Shown: positions 1 to 7,122 of the stretch, piece after piece
How positions within the stretch are numbered: the stretch's first letter is position 1
How the letters are laid out: each line of letters begins with the position of its first letter
Assembly (NCBI GenBank): GCA_937874315.1
Contig: CALNAE010000076.1
Location: forward strand, 1 to 8,523
DNA length: 8,523 nt
Origin: an uncultured Bifidobacterium sp.
GTDB lineage: Bacteria; Actinomycetota; Actinomycetes; Actinomycetales; Bifidobacteriaceae
Direction of reading: 5' to 3'
The notes under the pieces: generated by a model
Told to the model about the DNA's origin: nothing
What the model saw: only the letters and a program-made list of their open reading frames with translations
The model's database searches: none
Translations under genes and position numbers: made by a program

Positions 1-867
1 TGCGCGTTCATCATTCACCTCGTCCCGATTCACATGCTCCCGTATTTCGCCGCGTGCAGCGTCGCCAGCGTGCAGCGTCAGTTCGGCTGCGGCTTCGACC
101 AAACGCCGGGTATAGCCGGACTGCGGATGTTTCAACAGGTGCACGGTGTCCCCCGCTTCCACGACATGACCTGATTCGAGCACATAACACCGGCGCGTGG
201 CATGCGCGAGCACCGAGAAATCATGAGTGATGAACAGCATGGACGCGCCGAGACTATCCACCAACGAGACCAGCAGATCGACGATCTCACGCTGGATGAT
301 GGAATCCAACGCCGTCGTGGGTTCGTCGGCGATGATCAGCCTGGGAGACGTCACCAACGCGGTGGCGATGGCGACCCGCTGCCGCTGGCCTCCCGACAGT
401 TGATGGGGGTAACGAGCGGCGACCGCGCCGTCCAGGCCGACTCGCGCAAGGGCCGCCAACGCCCGGTCACGCATGTCGGCCTTGGACAACCGATAATGCA
501 GCCGCAACGGCAGCATGACCTGCTGCATCGCCGTCAGCACCGGGTTCAGCGACGAGGACGGGTTCTGAAACACCGTATCCATATAACGACCACGCAGATC
601 GGCCATGGCCCGGTCGGTCAAGGAGAGCGCTTCGACGCCATCATATGCAATCGAACCGGAACACTGCGCACGGGGCGGCAACAACCCCAGCATGGCACGG
701 GCAATCAGCGACTTGCCAGAGCCGGATTCGCCGATCAATCCCACGCGCTCGCGCTCGCCGATATGCAGCGTCACGCCATCGACCACCACATTGTCAGCTG
801 CCACGTTGCCGCTCATCGTGGCACCGCCGGCCATGGCAATACGCAGGTTCGTGATATCGACGCTCAT
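1..867 (-). CDS. Peptide-type ABC importer ATP-binding protein (DppD/OppD-like), 3' end outside window
   Basis: This is the ATPase subunit that would power the two permeases encoded just upstream; it acts at the inner face of the membrane. Reading the minus strand from the ATG at 867 gives 289 residues with no stop before the window edge. All nucleotide-binding motifs are present: Walker A GESGSGKS (46-53), Q-loop Gln101 in FQNP, signature LSGGQ (157-161), Walker B LIIADEPT (177-184) with catalytic Glu182, D-loop ALD (186-188) and switch His215 in THD. HPQSGYTRRLVEA (247-259) matches the end of DppD/OppD-type domains. The start overlaps the permease stop as ATGA (864-867), with an AAAGGA ribosome site about 8 nt upstream. 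After residue 260 there is a charged tail (DAARGEIREHVNRDEVNDERA), so the product may be a single domain with a tail or the first half of a fused double ATPase. The substrate class follows from context. Confidence 0.93.
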   Translation of the reverse strand, partial: MSVDITNLRIAMAGGATMSGNVAADNVVVDGVTLHIGERERVGLIGESGSGKSLIARAMLGLLPPRAQCSGSIAYDGVEALSLTDRAMADLRGRYMDTVFQNPSSSLNPVLTAMQQVMLPLRLHYRLSKADMRDRALAALARVGLDGAVAARYPHQLSGGQRQRVAIATALVTSPRLIIADEPTTALDSIIQREIVDLLVSLVDSLGASMLFITHDFSVLAHATRRCYVLESGHVVEAGDTVHLLKHPQSGYTRRLVEAAAELTLHAGDAARGEIREHVNRDEVNDERA

Positions 868-1718
868 GAGCCGATCCTTTCCGATCCATAGTCACGCAGT
901 ACGTCGCCGAATATATTCAGGGCCACGACCACCACCGTGACCACCAAACCCGGCCACAGCACGGTGAGCGGATGGATGGTGATGAACTGGACGGAAGTGG
1001 CCAACGAACGACCCCAGCTCGGTATGCCCGACGGCACGCCGATGCCTAGGTACGTCAGCCCAGACTCCGCCAGAATCGCGGTGCCGGCCGACAGCGACAA
1101 CTGCACGACCGCGGTCGATATGACGTTGGGAATGATATGACGCACCAGCACATAGCCTTCCCGCGCCCCGGCCGATACGGCCGACTCCACATAGGCGGAC
1201 CGCGACGCCAGCAACGCCCTCGGTCTCACGATGCGGGCGAGGTTGAGGCCGTATCCGATGCCGCAGGCGAGCACCACCACGGCGCTCGATGCGCCCATCG
1301 GCACGGCGAGAACCAAGGCCAGCAACACCGTGGGTATTGAAATCAGCGCATCGACCGCCACCACGGCGACCCCCGCGACGCCACGCGCGCGCGAGACCAT
1401 GGCCGCGACCAGCAGCATCCCCAACACGGCGGCGAGCGCAACCGTCAGCACGACGATCGCCAGATCCGTCCATGAACCGGCCATCAGCCAGCTGAGCATA
1501 TCCGCCCCGGTGCCGTCCCTGCCCAGCCAGTGATCCAGTGAGGGCCCGGACCACGCATGGTAGCCGTCCGTGCTTGACAGCGGCTGCGGCGTCCACACCA
1601 GCGACACGGCCGCGACCACGACCCATAAGGCAAGCACGATCAACGCGAATCTGCCGCGCCCGCTGGCCCATACGAACCGCCACAACCGACTTCCGCCACG
1701 CGCGCCGTCCCGGTTCAT
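864..1718 (-). CDS. Peptide-type ABC importer permease (DppC/OppC-like)
   Basis: Second membrane subunit of the importer, 284 residues. Hydrophobic segments lie at about 23-43, 86-108, 113-140, 145-163, 200-217 and 252-271, consistent with the six-helix DppC/OppC fold. Family landmarks are visible: an LGRDGTGADMLSWL stretch (65-78) equivalent to the usual LGTDxxGRDxLSR motif, the cytoplasmic EAA loop (about 176-198, ESAVSAGAREGYVLVRHIIPN) that contacts the ATPase, ESGLTYLGIGVPSGIPSWG (218-236), and the C-terminal NIFGDVLRD (268-276). The ATG at 1716-1718 overlaps the stop of the preceding permease gene as ATGA and is preceded by AGGAGA inside that gene's 3' end, so translational coupling is likely. 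The gene ends by overlapping the ATPase start in the same way. The N-terminus is short and Arg-rich. The assignment is firm; the transported solute is not shown. Confidence 0.93.
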   Translation of the reverse strand: MNRDGARGGSRLWRFVWASGRGRFALIVLALWVVVAAVSLVWTPQPLSSTDGYHAWSGPSLDHWLGRDGTGADMLSWLMAGSWTDLAIVVLTVALAAVLGMLLVAAMVSRARGVAGVAVVAVDALISIPTVLLALVLAVPMGASSAVVVLACGIGYGLNLARIVRPRALLASRSAYVESAVSAGAREGYVLVRHIIPNVISTAVVQLSLSAGTAILAESGLTYLGIGVPSGIPSWGRSLATSVQFITIHPLTVLWPGLVVTVVVVALNIFGDVLRDYGSERIGS

Positions 1719-2686
1719 GACATTCTCCTCTCGCCGTCACCCAGTCGCGGATCAAGCAACCGGTGCACGATATCGACCAGAAAACCGACGCACAGGAACA
1801 GCGCGGCAAGCATCATCAACTCACCCTGAACGGCGAGGAGATCACGATTGCCCACGTCGGTGACCAACCCGGTTCCCAGACCGGGCAGGGCGAACAGGTT
1901 CTCGATGACCATGACGCCCGTGATCATCTCGGCGAACGTGAGTGCGAACACCGAAACGAGTTGGGGCGCCGCCAGCCGCAGCCCCGTGCTCAGCATCGCC
2001 TCGCGCCGGGTCATGCCGCAGGCCATCGCCATGTCGATGACGCCGCTGCCTGCGACATCCTCCAACGCCGAACGCGTGTAGCGCATCACGCTGGCGCCCA
2101 CGATGATGCCGACCGTCAGGGCAGGCAGCATCAGCGAGGTCAGGGCCATTCGCGGCGTCGACCAGCCTGCCTGCGCAAAGCCCTGCGACGGGTACAACCC
2201 AAATATTCCGACGCCTCTGCCCAGGAGCAGGATCATCAACGATCCCGCCCACAGCGCCGGTACCGAACCGCCGATGATGGCGACCAATTGATATGCCGAA
2301 CGACGGCGAGCGCTGACGGATACCGCGGCGGCACAACCAAGCGGGACGCCGATGGCGATCGCCATGAACAGCCCCAACCCGATCAGCGGGAACGTCACGC
2401 CGGCCCGGGAAGCCGCCAGCGCAGACACAGTGCGGCCCGTCGTCACCGACGTGCCGAAATTACCGTGCAGCAAATCCACCAGCCATAGCCAATACTGTAT
2501 GGGCAGAGGCTTGTCGAGCCCGAATTGCCGTCGCAGCGCTTCGACACGACCGGGCGAGGCATGCACACCCGCCATGGTTGAAGCCACGTCCCCGGGCAAC
2601 ACGCGTAACGCGGCAAACACCACCACCGAGATCATCAACAACGCCGCGACCAGCAGCACGAGCCGACGAACAATGAACCGCGCCAT
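1715..2686 (-). CDS. Peptide-type ABC importer permease (DppB/OppB-like)
   Basis: First membrane subunit of the importer, 323 residues. It begins with MARFIVRRLVLLVAALLMIS, a positively charged start and first helix typical of DppB. Landmarks are PGD (31-33), the extracellular block GLDKPLPIQYWLWL (56-69) followed by LLHGNFGTS (72-80), the EAA-type loop (about 216-243, with MACGMTRREA), IENLFALPGLGTG (261-273) followed by NRDLLAVQG (280-288), and the closing LVDIVHRLLDPRL (303-315). The frame stays open upstream to 2812, but the ATG at 2684-2686 is chosen because GAGGTG sits 6 nt before it, the family N-terminus begins exactly there, and a longer start would lie inside the binding-protein gene. 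Only 2 nt separate it from the upstream stop. It forms a heterodimeric pore with the DppC-like product. Confidence 0.93.
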   Translation of the reverse strand: MARFIVRRLVLLVAALLMISVVVFAALRVLPGDVASTMAGVHASPGRVEALRRQFGLDKPLPIQYWLWLVDLLHGNFGTSVTTGRTVSALAASRAGVTFPLIGLGLFMAIAIGVPLGCAAAVSVSARRRSAYQLVAIIGGSVPALWAGSLMILLLGRGVGIFGLYPSQGFAQAGWSTPRMALTSLMLPALTVGIIVGASVMRYTRSALEDVAGSGVIDMAMACGMTRREAMLSTGLRLAAPQLVSVFALTFAEMITGVMVIENLFALPGLGTGLVTDVGNRDLLAVQGELMMLAALFLCVGFLVDIVHRLLDPRLGDGERRMS

Positions 2687-2688
2687 AT

Positions 2689-4392
2689 TCACCTCGTTCC
2701 CGTCGGGGTATACGTCACGTCGTACAACGGCATGACGGTCTGATTGAGGTTGATGGGGAAGCCTTGAACGCCGACGGCCTCGACCGTGGTGATCCGGTAG
2801 TTGAACAGCCAATCCGCGGGCGCGTCCTCACTGACGATTCGCGCGGCCTGGGCAAGTAATCGCGCATGCTGCGCGGCGTTGCCCGCACGATTCGCCTCGG
2901 CGGTCAGCCGTTGGACCGTCTTATTGTCATAGCCGAAGTAGTAGCTGGGGTCGGACCATAACGAGAAATCATGACTTTCGTTGTGATCGACCAGCGAGAG
3001 GTCGTAATCATGGTTCGTGAAGACATCCTGCAGCCAGGTGGTGAATTCGACGACCTCGACGTGCAGGTCGATGCCGATGGGCTTCAACTGCGAGCGTAGC
3101 TGATCCCCCAGCTCGCCGCCGTAGACGTTCGCATAGGTCAGCGTCAATCGCAACGGATGCGCGGCGTCGAATCCCGCCTCGCGCATCAGCCGCTTCGCTT
3201 TGGCGACGTCATGCGGGTACAACGAAGTCAGATTCTCATGCCCGGGATCGAGCGAAGGTATCGGTCCGCCGAGCGCCACGTCGGCGCCGCCGCGCGAGGC
3301 GATGAGCTGCCGGTGATCGATAGCGTACCGAATCGCCTGGCGCACCCGCTTGTCCGAGGTCTTGGCACCTTTCATGTTGAAGGCGAGCACGTATTTATCC
3401 GTTCCGTCGCCCACCTTGACCTGATACCTCGCGGAATCGTTCACGAAGGGTTTCGTCAGCGTCTGGGTCAGCGGTGCCAGCACCTGCACGTCGCCGGATT
3501 TCAGGGCGTTGGCGGCGGCGGTGTCATCGGCGAAATATCGAACCACGATGCGATCGGTCTTGGCTCGATGCTCACCCCAATACGCCTCGTTGACCTCAAG
3601 CGTCACCGAGCTGCCGGGCGTGTACGCCGCGATACGATACGGCCCCGATCCCACGGCCTGCGTCGCGTAGTCGTACCGCGCACGCCGGTCGAAGACCAGC
3701 CCCGGCCGTCCGGTCAGGACCCAGAGCAGATCGGCGTAGGGCTCGATAAGCGTGATGGTCACCGTCGACGAATCGACGGCGCGCACCGACCCGACGTCCT
3801 TGAGCTCGTCGGCCCCCTGGTAGCGGTGCTGGATGAGCTGGGTGATGGACCATGCGACGTCGTTGGCATCAAGCGCATCGCCGTTGGAGAAACGCATGCC
3901 ACGGTGCAGGTGGAAGGTATAGGTCTTCCCGTCCGCACTGCTGTCCCAGCTCTGCGCCACAGCCGGAATCACCGCGTTGCTCTCGTCCCGAGCCACCAGT
4001 CCCTCGTAGACGTTGCCGATCAGCAGCTGGTCCAGCGCCGAACCGGATTGATTGCGGATATCGAGATTGGTAGGCGCCAGCTTGAGACCGATGGCGACGG
4101 CACGTGAACCGTCCGCCGCGCTCGAAGCCGCGCCGCCGGTATTGACGGTGAAGGCGATCAGCATCAGCATGGCCGACACCGCCGCGCACACGGTCCACCA
4201 CCAACCGCGCAACGGACCGTGTGCAGACCGGTACAAAGACCCATGCGACATGCCCCGGAAAAACCCATGCGCAGCCCCCCGAGGCGGCTCGGCACGTTCG
4301 TTCAGCGTCGGGTCGAGGCTGCCCGCGACAGCCGCGGGCCGGTGTTTGTCGGTCGCGCCGGATGAACCGTGCACGCCGGAAAAATCAGGCAT
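2689..4392 (-). CDS. Extracellular solute-binding protein, family 5 (peptide-type), membrane-anchored or secreted
   Basis: Captures the solute outside the cell and delivers it to the two permeases. With the ATG at 4390-4392 it has 567 residues; AGAGGG lies 4 nt upstream. An upstream ATG at 4479 lacks comparable support, and one at 4251 has only GGGG set too close. SBP_bac_5 features include NVYEGLVARD (127-136), DGKTYTFHLHRGMRFSNGD (154-172), DANDVAWS (175-182), GSGPYRI in the first third, and VRQAIRYAIDH further on. The N-terminus is odd: about 63 polar residues precede a hydrophobic segment (about 64-82, starting WWWTVCAAV) and no lipobox Cys follows it. It is therefore not a standard lipoprotein; an uncleaved anchor or a late signal-peptidase site near GGAASSA is possible. 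The gene heads the operon. Peptide is the family default; other solutes (nickel, opines, glycosides) are possible. Confidence 0.9.
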   Translation of the reverse strand: MPDFSGVHGSSGATDKHRPAAVAGSLDPTLNERAEPPRGAAHGFFRGMSHGSLYRSAHGPLRGWWWTVCAAVSAMLMLIAFTVNTGGAASSAADGSRAVAIGLKLAPTNLDIRNQSGSALDQLLIGNVYEGLVARDESNAVIPAVAQSWDSSADGKTYTFHLHRGMRFSNGDALDANDVAWSITQLIQHRYQGADELKDVGSVRAVDSSTVTITLIEPYADLLWVLTGRPGLVFDRRARYDYATQAVGSGPYRIAAYTPGSSVTLEVNEAYWGEHRAKTDRIVVRYFADDTAAANALKSGDVQVLAPLTQTLTKPFVNDSARYQVKVGDGTDKYVLAFNMKGAKTSDKRVRQAIRYAIDHRQLIASRGGADVALGGPIPSLDPGHENLTSLYPHDVAKAKRLMREAGFDAAHPLRLTLTYANVYGGELGDQLRSQLKPIGIDLHVEVVEFTTWLQDVFTNHDYDLSLVDHNESHDFSLWSDPSYYFGYDNKTVQRLTAEANRAGNAAQHARLLAQAARIVSEDAPADWLFNYRITTVEAVGVQGFPINLNQTVMPLYDVTYTPTGTR

Positions 4393-4396
4393 ACGT

Positions 4397-4402
4397 CCCT
4401 CT
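4397..4402 (-). promoter_or_regulatory. Ribosome-binding site deciding the start of the peptide-binding protein
   Basis: On the minus strand AGAGGG is followed by ACGT and then ATG (4392). It is the best Shine-Dalgarno match among the candidate starts at 4479, 4392 and 4251, so it favours the 567-residue product with a long polar N-terminus. Spacing of 4 nt is slightly short. Confidence 0.55.
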
Positions 4403-4523
4403 TTACAGGGTGCGCCGCAAGAATCCTCGCGACAATCATTGGAAATACATATCCGCCACTGGCCGCCGATCGGGACCATCTTCGCCCCTCACAGGTCGTC
4501 CGCAGTTTATTGGACAACTCCAG

Positions 4524-4529
4524 TATAAT
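4524..4529 (+). promoter_or_regulatory. Candidate -10 element (TATAAT) for coaX
   Basis: A perfect TATAAT stands out in otherwise GC-rich sequence, 73 nt before the coaX ATG. It implies a transcript start near 4536 and a leader of about 67 nt. The -35 position (around 4500-4507, TCCGCAGTT) is poor. A TGGACA at 4511-4516 is too close to act as its -35. The call rests on the -10 alone. Confidence 0.5.
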
Positions 4530-4602
4530 CACAACATGTGCGTTGCGCTGCTATCGCAAACCATGCCGCGAATGCGGCCAGGCGCTCGCACGGGGAGGCT
4601 CC

Positions 4603-5373
4603 ATGCTTATCGCTGTCGATATCGGAAACACCAACATCGTGCTCGGATTTCTGGACGGGGCAAAGACGATTGGAACCTATCGCATCTCGACCAAGTCGAA
4701 TCACACGTCGGACGAATATGGGCTGATGATCACTCAATTCCTCGAATTGAGCGGTCTGGACACCGGCGACATCGACGACGTCATCATCGCCTCGGTCGTG
4801 CCGAACGTCATGCACTCCTTCCGCGCGAGCATCGTGAAGTTCCTCGACATCGATCCGATGATCGTCGGCCCCGGCATCAAATCGGGCGTCAGCATACGGT
4901 TGGACGATCCCAAGTCGCTTGGAGCAGACTGTCTGGCGGACTGCGCCGGCGCATATTACACCTACGGCGGGCCGGTGCTGGTCGCCGACTTCGGCACCGC
5001 CACGACCTTCAACTACGTCGATTCGAAGGGTTCCATCGTCTCCGGTCTGATCATGCCCGGCATCAAAACGGCGGCTTCGGCGTTGTCGAATCAGACGGCG
5101 CAGTTGCCGGAAGTCGAGATCACCAAGCCCCGGTCCATCCTCGCGACGGGCACGAAAACCGCCATGCAGGCAGGCTTGTATTACAACGCGCTTGGCGGCA
5201 TCGAACGCACCATCAGGCAGTTCCATCAGGAGATCGACGAAGATTTCAAGGTCGTGGTCACCGGCGGCCTTGGCAATATCTTCATCGACGAAACGGATCT
5301 GATCGACGTCTACGATCCACAGCTGATGTTCAAGGGCATGGCGATGATCTACGAGCGGACCATCGCCAAATAA
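4603..5373 (+). CDS. coaX: Type III pantothenate kinase
   Basis: Phosphorylates pantothenate to 4'-phosphopantothenate with ATP in the cytoplasm, the first step of coenzyme A synthesis. The 256-residue length is normal for CoaX. It has the ASKHA-fold signatures of the family: the phosphate-binding N-terminus DIGNTN (6-11, Asp6), GPGIKSGVSI (89-98), GAD (107-109, Asp109), DFGTATTF (129-136, Asp129), a block around 148-171 containing MPGIK and QTAQLPEVE, and TGGLGN (220-225). Type III enzymes as a family are insensitive to CoA feedback and need a monovalent cation. The frame is open back to 4369, but the ATG at 4603 is preceded by GGGGAGG at a 4-nt gap and starts exactly at the family N-terminus. 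One oddity: the residue after Asp109 is Cys (GADC), where most bacterial CoaX have Arg (GADR). It is transcribed alone and faces the sugar-binding gene convergently. Confidence 0.95.
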   Translation: MLIAVDIGNTNIVLGFLDGAKTIGTYRISTKSNHTSDEYGLMITQFLELSGLDTGDIDDVIIASVVPNVMHSFRASIVKFLDIDPMIVGPGIKSGVSIRLDDPKSLGADCLADCAGAYYTYGGPVLVADFGTATTFNYVDSKGSIVSGLIMPGIKTAASALSNQTAQLPEVEITKPRSILATGTKTAMQAGLYYNALGGIERTIRQFHQEIDEDFKVVVTGGLGNIFIDETDLIDVYDPQLMFKGMAMIYERTIAK

Positions 5374-5385
5374 CGAACCATCGCC

Positions 5386-5419
5386 TGATCGTCGAGCCGA
5401 CGGTACAGGCCGACGATCA
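5386..5419. terminator. Hairpin in the convergent gap after coaX, possible bidirectional terminator
   Basis: TGATCGTCG (5386-5394) and CGACGATCA (5411-5419) are perfect 9-bp inverted arms. An inner GCC/GGC pair (5396-5398/5408-5410) sits beyond a one-base bulge, leaving a 9-nt loop. It starts 13 nt after the coaX stop, and coaX and the leftward sugar-binding gene both end into this gap. Neither strand has a T-run after the stem, so it is not a classical intrinsic terminator; tailless hairpin terminators have been proposed in actinobacteria. A second weak pair, TGGCAG (5421-5426) and CTGCCA (5443-5448), follows. Confidence 0.45.
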
Positions 5420-5495
5420 ATGGCAGATACAGATATAGCCAGCTGCCAGGCCACCGCCATAGCCTGCCGTTGCCGACGAGTCGATGATCAACCGA

Positions 5496-6905
5496 TCAGG
5501 GCTGCCGCATCGTGAAGCCTTGATTGGTGCCATAGGCCATAAGATCACTCTGCCACAGGGCTATGCCGTCCATGAGGGAGATTCGTTTGCCAGGGGACGC
5601 CGGAACCGTAATGGCGCTGCCATCGGCATTGGTCTGGCCGGAGGCCACCTTCGCCTTGGCGGCTAGCATCGCCTGCTCCCGTGCCGACCAGTTGTACGCC
5701 TTGCCTACCGTCACACGGAAGTCGTTGCGCGCGTACACCTCGAATGGCAGATACTGGTATCCGGTGGACACGTCCTTGGCGGCCTGCGAAAGCACGCGGT
5801 TGAACGCCTGCCCGCCGAAATACGGGATGTCGGCGCCGTGCGAGTCCTTGATGGTCGTGCGGTTGAGAAAACGCGTGTTGGCGAGTGTCTGGTTGTCGGC
5901 AGGAAACGCGCCGCCGTCGACCCTGGTCTGGATTCCCTCGCGTGAATGGCAGACATATTCGATGAACCGGAACGCGGCTTCGGGCTTCTTGCTCGAGTTG
6001 AGGATACCCAACGCGGAGCCGCCGTTCTCGGCATTGGCATGGCGGCCCTGGCTGGTGGGCATCTGTGTGACCCGCCAAAGCCCCGCCGTCCCGGGCACAT
6101 CCGCAAGCAGCAACGAGGGCATCCAGGCCCCGGCGAAGACGGAGGCGACCGCGCCCGAGCCCAGGGCTCGCTTCCAAGCGTCGGACCACATCGTATGCTT
6201 CGTATCGATCAGCCCCTCGTCGACCATCTTCTGCCAGAACGCGGTGAACTGCGCCGTTCCCTCGTCGTGCAACAGATCGACGGTGACGGTTTTCCCGTCG
6301 ACGGACGTGTGGAAGGGCTTTCCTCCCGCAAGCCAAATCATCGCATCATAGAAACTCGCCTCCCCGCTGTCTGCCGCGATGTAAACGCCGATCGCTTTGA
6401 GCTTCTTCGCGGCTTGGTAGTAGTCATCCCAAGTGTGGATGGCCGAGGCATCGACCCCCGCCTGGTCGAAGTCGTCTTTGTTGTAGAAGAAGGCCATCGG
6501 ACCCGAGTCCATAGGCAGGCCATAGATGTGGCCATTGAGCCGCACCGATGACCAGGTGCCGGGAGTGTAGGAGCTATTATATTGCGCCGCCTGATTGGTC
6601 ACATCACGCAACTGGCCGCTGATCGCATACTGTTGCAACGCGAAATATTCGAGCTGGACGACATCGGGCAATCCGTACCCATCCTCGATGGCGGTGTTGA
6701 GATTATCATAGCCGCTTGTGCTTTTGATGACGACTCGAATATCGGGATTCTGCTTCTCGAAATTCTGGGCGAGCTCCTTCATGCTCGGCTCCCATGACCA
6801 GACGGTCAACACCGTGCGGTTGTCCTGCGGCGCACAGGCCCCAACGCCTATCAACAGCAGCACCGTCAGCACCCCGGCCCACCATCGCCGCAATCTCACA
6901 CCCAT
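5496..6905 (-). CDS. Sugar ABC transporter substrate-binding lipoprotein (family 1, CUT1 type) with C-terminal insertion
   Basis: Extracellular binding protein for an oligosaccharide importer, 469 residues. The N-terminus is a lipoprotein signal: MGVRLRRWW, a hydrophobic stretch, then GVGAC with lipidated Cys24. The mature part has family 1 hallmarks: LTVWSWEP (33-40), PDVVQLEYFAL, YGLPMDSGPMAFFY, TWDDYYQAAKK, AENGG and GGAFPAD. It is clearly paralogous to the protein encoded at 7123-8466, about half identical by eye and collinear, except for an extra stretch of about 35 residues (about 405-439, NWSAREQAM to VPASPG) near the C-terminus. AAGGAG lies 7 nt before the ATG at 6905. No permease or ATPase follows; the next gene is convergent coaX. 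Base composition is GC-rich like the left half of the window, unlike its paralogue. The sugar cannot be named from sequence alone. Confidence 0.92.
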   Translation of the reverse strand: MGVRLRRWWAGVLTVLLLIGVGACAPQDNRTVLTVWSWEPSMKELAQNFEKQNPDIRVVIKSTSGYDNLNTAIEDGYGLPDVVQLEYFALQQYAISGQLRDVTNQAAQYNSSYTPGTWSSVRLNGHIYGLPMDSGPMAFFYNKDDFDQAGVDASAIHTWDDYYQAAKKLKAIGVYIAADSGEASFYDAMIWLAGGKPFHTSVDGKTVTVDLLHDEGTAQFTAFWQKMVDEGLIDTKHTMWSDAWKRALGSGAVASVFAGAWMPSLLLADVPGTAGLWRVTQMPTSQGRHANAENGGSALGILNSSKKPEAAFRFIEYVCHSREGIQTRVDGGAFPADNQTLANTRFLNRTTIKDSHGADIPYFGGQAFNRVLSQAAKDVSTGYQYLPFEVYARNDFRVTVGKAYNWSAREQAMLAAKAKVASGQTNADGSAITVPASPGKRISLMDGIALWQSDLMAYGTNQGFTMRQP

Positions 6906-7032
6906 CCAACCGCTCCTTGCACCACCTGATATCGTCGGCCGGCAGCACCGGGCCTTCTCCTTGAGAGTTTACGACATCGACCCTAGAACGCGCAGATGGC
7001 TAAGGAGAGAGATGACAACTGTCTTGCGAATA
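6906..7032 (-). promoter_or_regulatory. Leader region of the 5496-6905 binding-protein gene
   Basis: On the minus strand this 127-nt stretch carries the gene's own AAGGAG (6913-6918), a second AAGGAGA further upstream (6956-6962), and TCTCCTT (7002-7008), which is complementary to both. A leader RNA could therefore hide a ribosome site by pairing, but such pyrimidine/purine matches also arise by chance. I see no convincing -35/-10 pair, so whether this gene has its own promoter or is read from the upstream paralogue is unresolved. Confidence 0.25.
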
Positions 7033-7074
7033 CGTTCTGAGCCGCATATGCAGTTCCATATGCGGCTCAGAACG
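7033..7074. terminator. Perfect 18-bp-stem hairpin between the two sugar-binding genes
   Basis: CGTTCTGAGCCGCATATG (7033-7050) and its exact reverse complement (7057-7074) flank a 6-nt loop CAGTTC. It begins 48 nt past the stop of the upstream binding-protein gene in the direction of transcription. No T-run follows on the minus strand (next bases TATTCGCAAG). It could be a tailless terminator, a partial terminator setting the expression ratio of the two genes, or a 3'-end stabiliser. A long perfect stem like this is unlikely to be chance. Confidence 0.65.
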
Positions 7075-7122
7075 AAGGATAAGCTTAAAAGGCGAAATCC
7101 ACCTTCCACTCTCGATCATGCA

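Larger units (their letters stand above)
4393..4602. promoter_or_regulatory. Divergent intergenic region between the peptide importer operon and coaX
   Basis: This 210-bp gap must hold the start signals for both the leftward importer operon and rightward coaX. The rightward -10 is clear (separate entry). For the leftward direction I see only weak options: a TTGTGA/AATAAA pair with 17-nt spacing around 4505-4534 on the minus strand, and TATACT (4522-4527, minus strand), which overlaps the coaX -10 but lacks a recognisable -35. The coaX leader contains a small hairpin, GCCGC-gaat-GCGGC (about 4564-4577), with no evident function. No riboswitch or T-box was recognised. Confidence 0.5.

Noticed and set aside
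202..891. Plus-strand ORF of 229 codons
   Set aside because: It is antisense to the ATPase gene and is dominated by His, Arg, Gln and Asp, the usual product of reading GC-rich coding DNA backwards.
2687..2812. Longer start for the DppB-like permease at 2812
   Set aside because: The extra 42 residues are polar, lie inside the binding-protein gene and do not match the family; the start at 2686 has GAGGTG upstream.
5359..5385. 9-bp direct repeat ACCATCGCC flanking the coaX stop codon
   Set aside because: It is short and consists of common GC-rich coding triplets; nothing suggests an attachment site or duplication of functional meaning.
4507..5460. Long minus-strand ORF of 317 codons opposite coaX
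   Set aside because: It is a shadow of coaX, rich in Asp, Arg, His and Val without any domain, while the plus strand encodes a complete CoaX.
6706..6948. Minus-strand GTG ORF of 80 codons preceded by AAGGAGA
   Set aside because: It overlaps most of the 5' end of the 5496-6905 gene in another frame, and its composition (Arg, Gly, Asp and Ala-rich) is typical of a shadow frame in GC-rich DNA.
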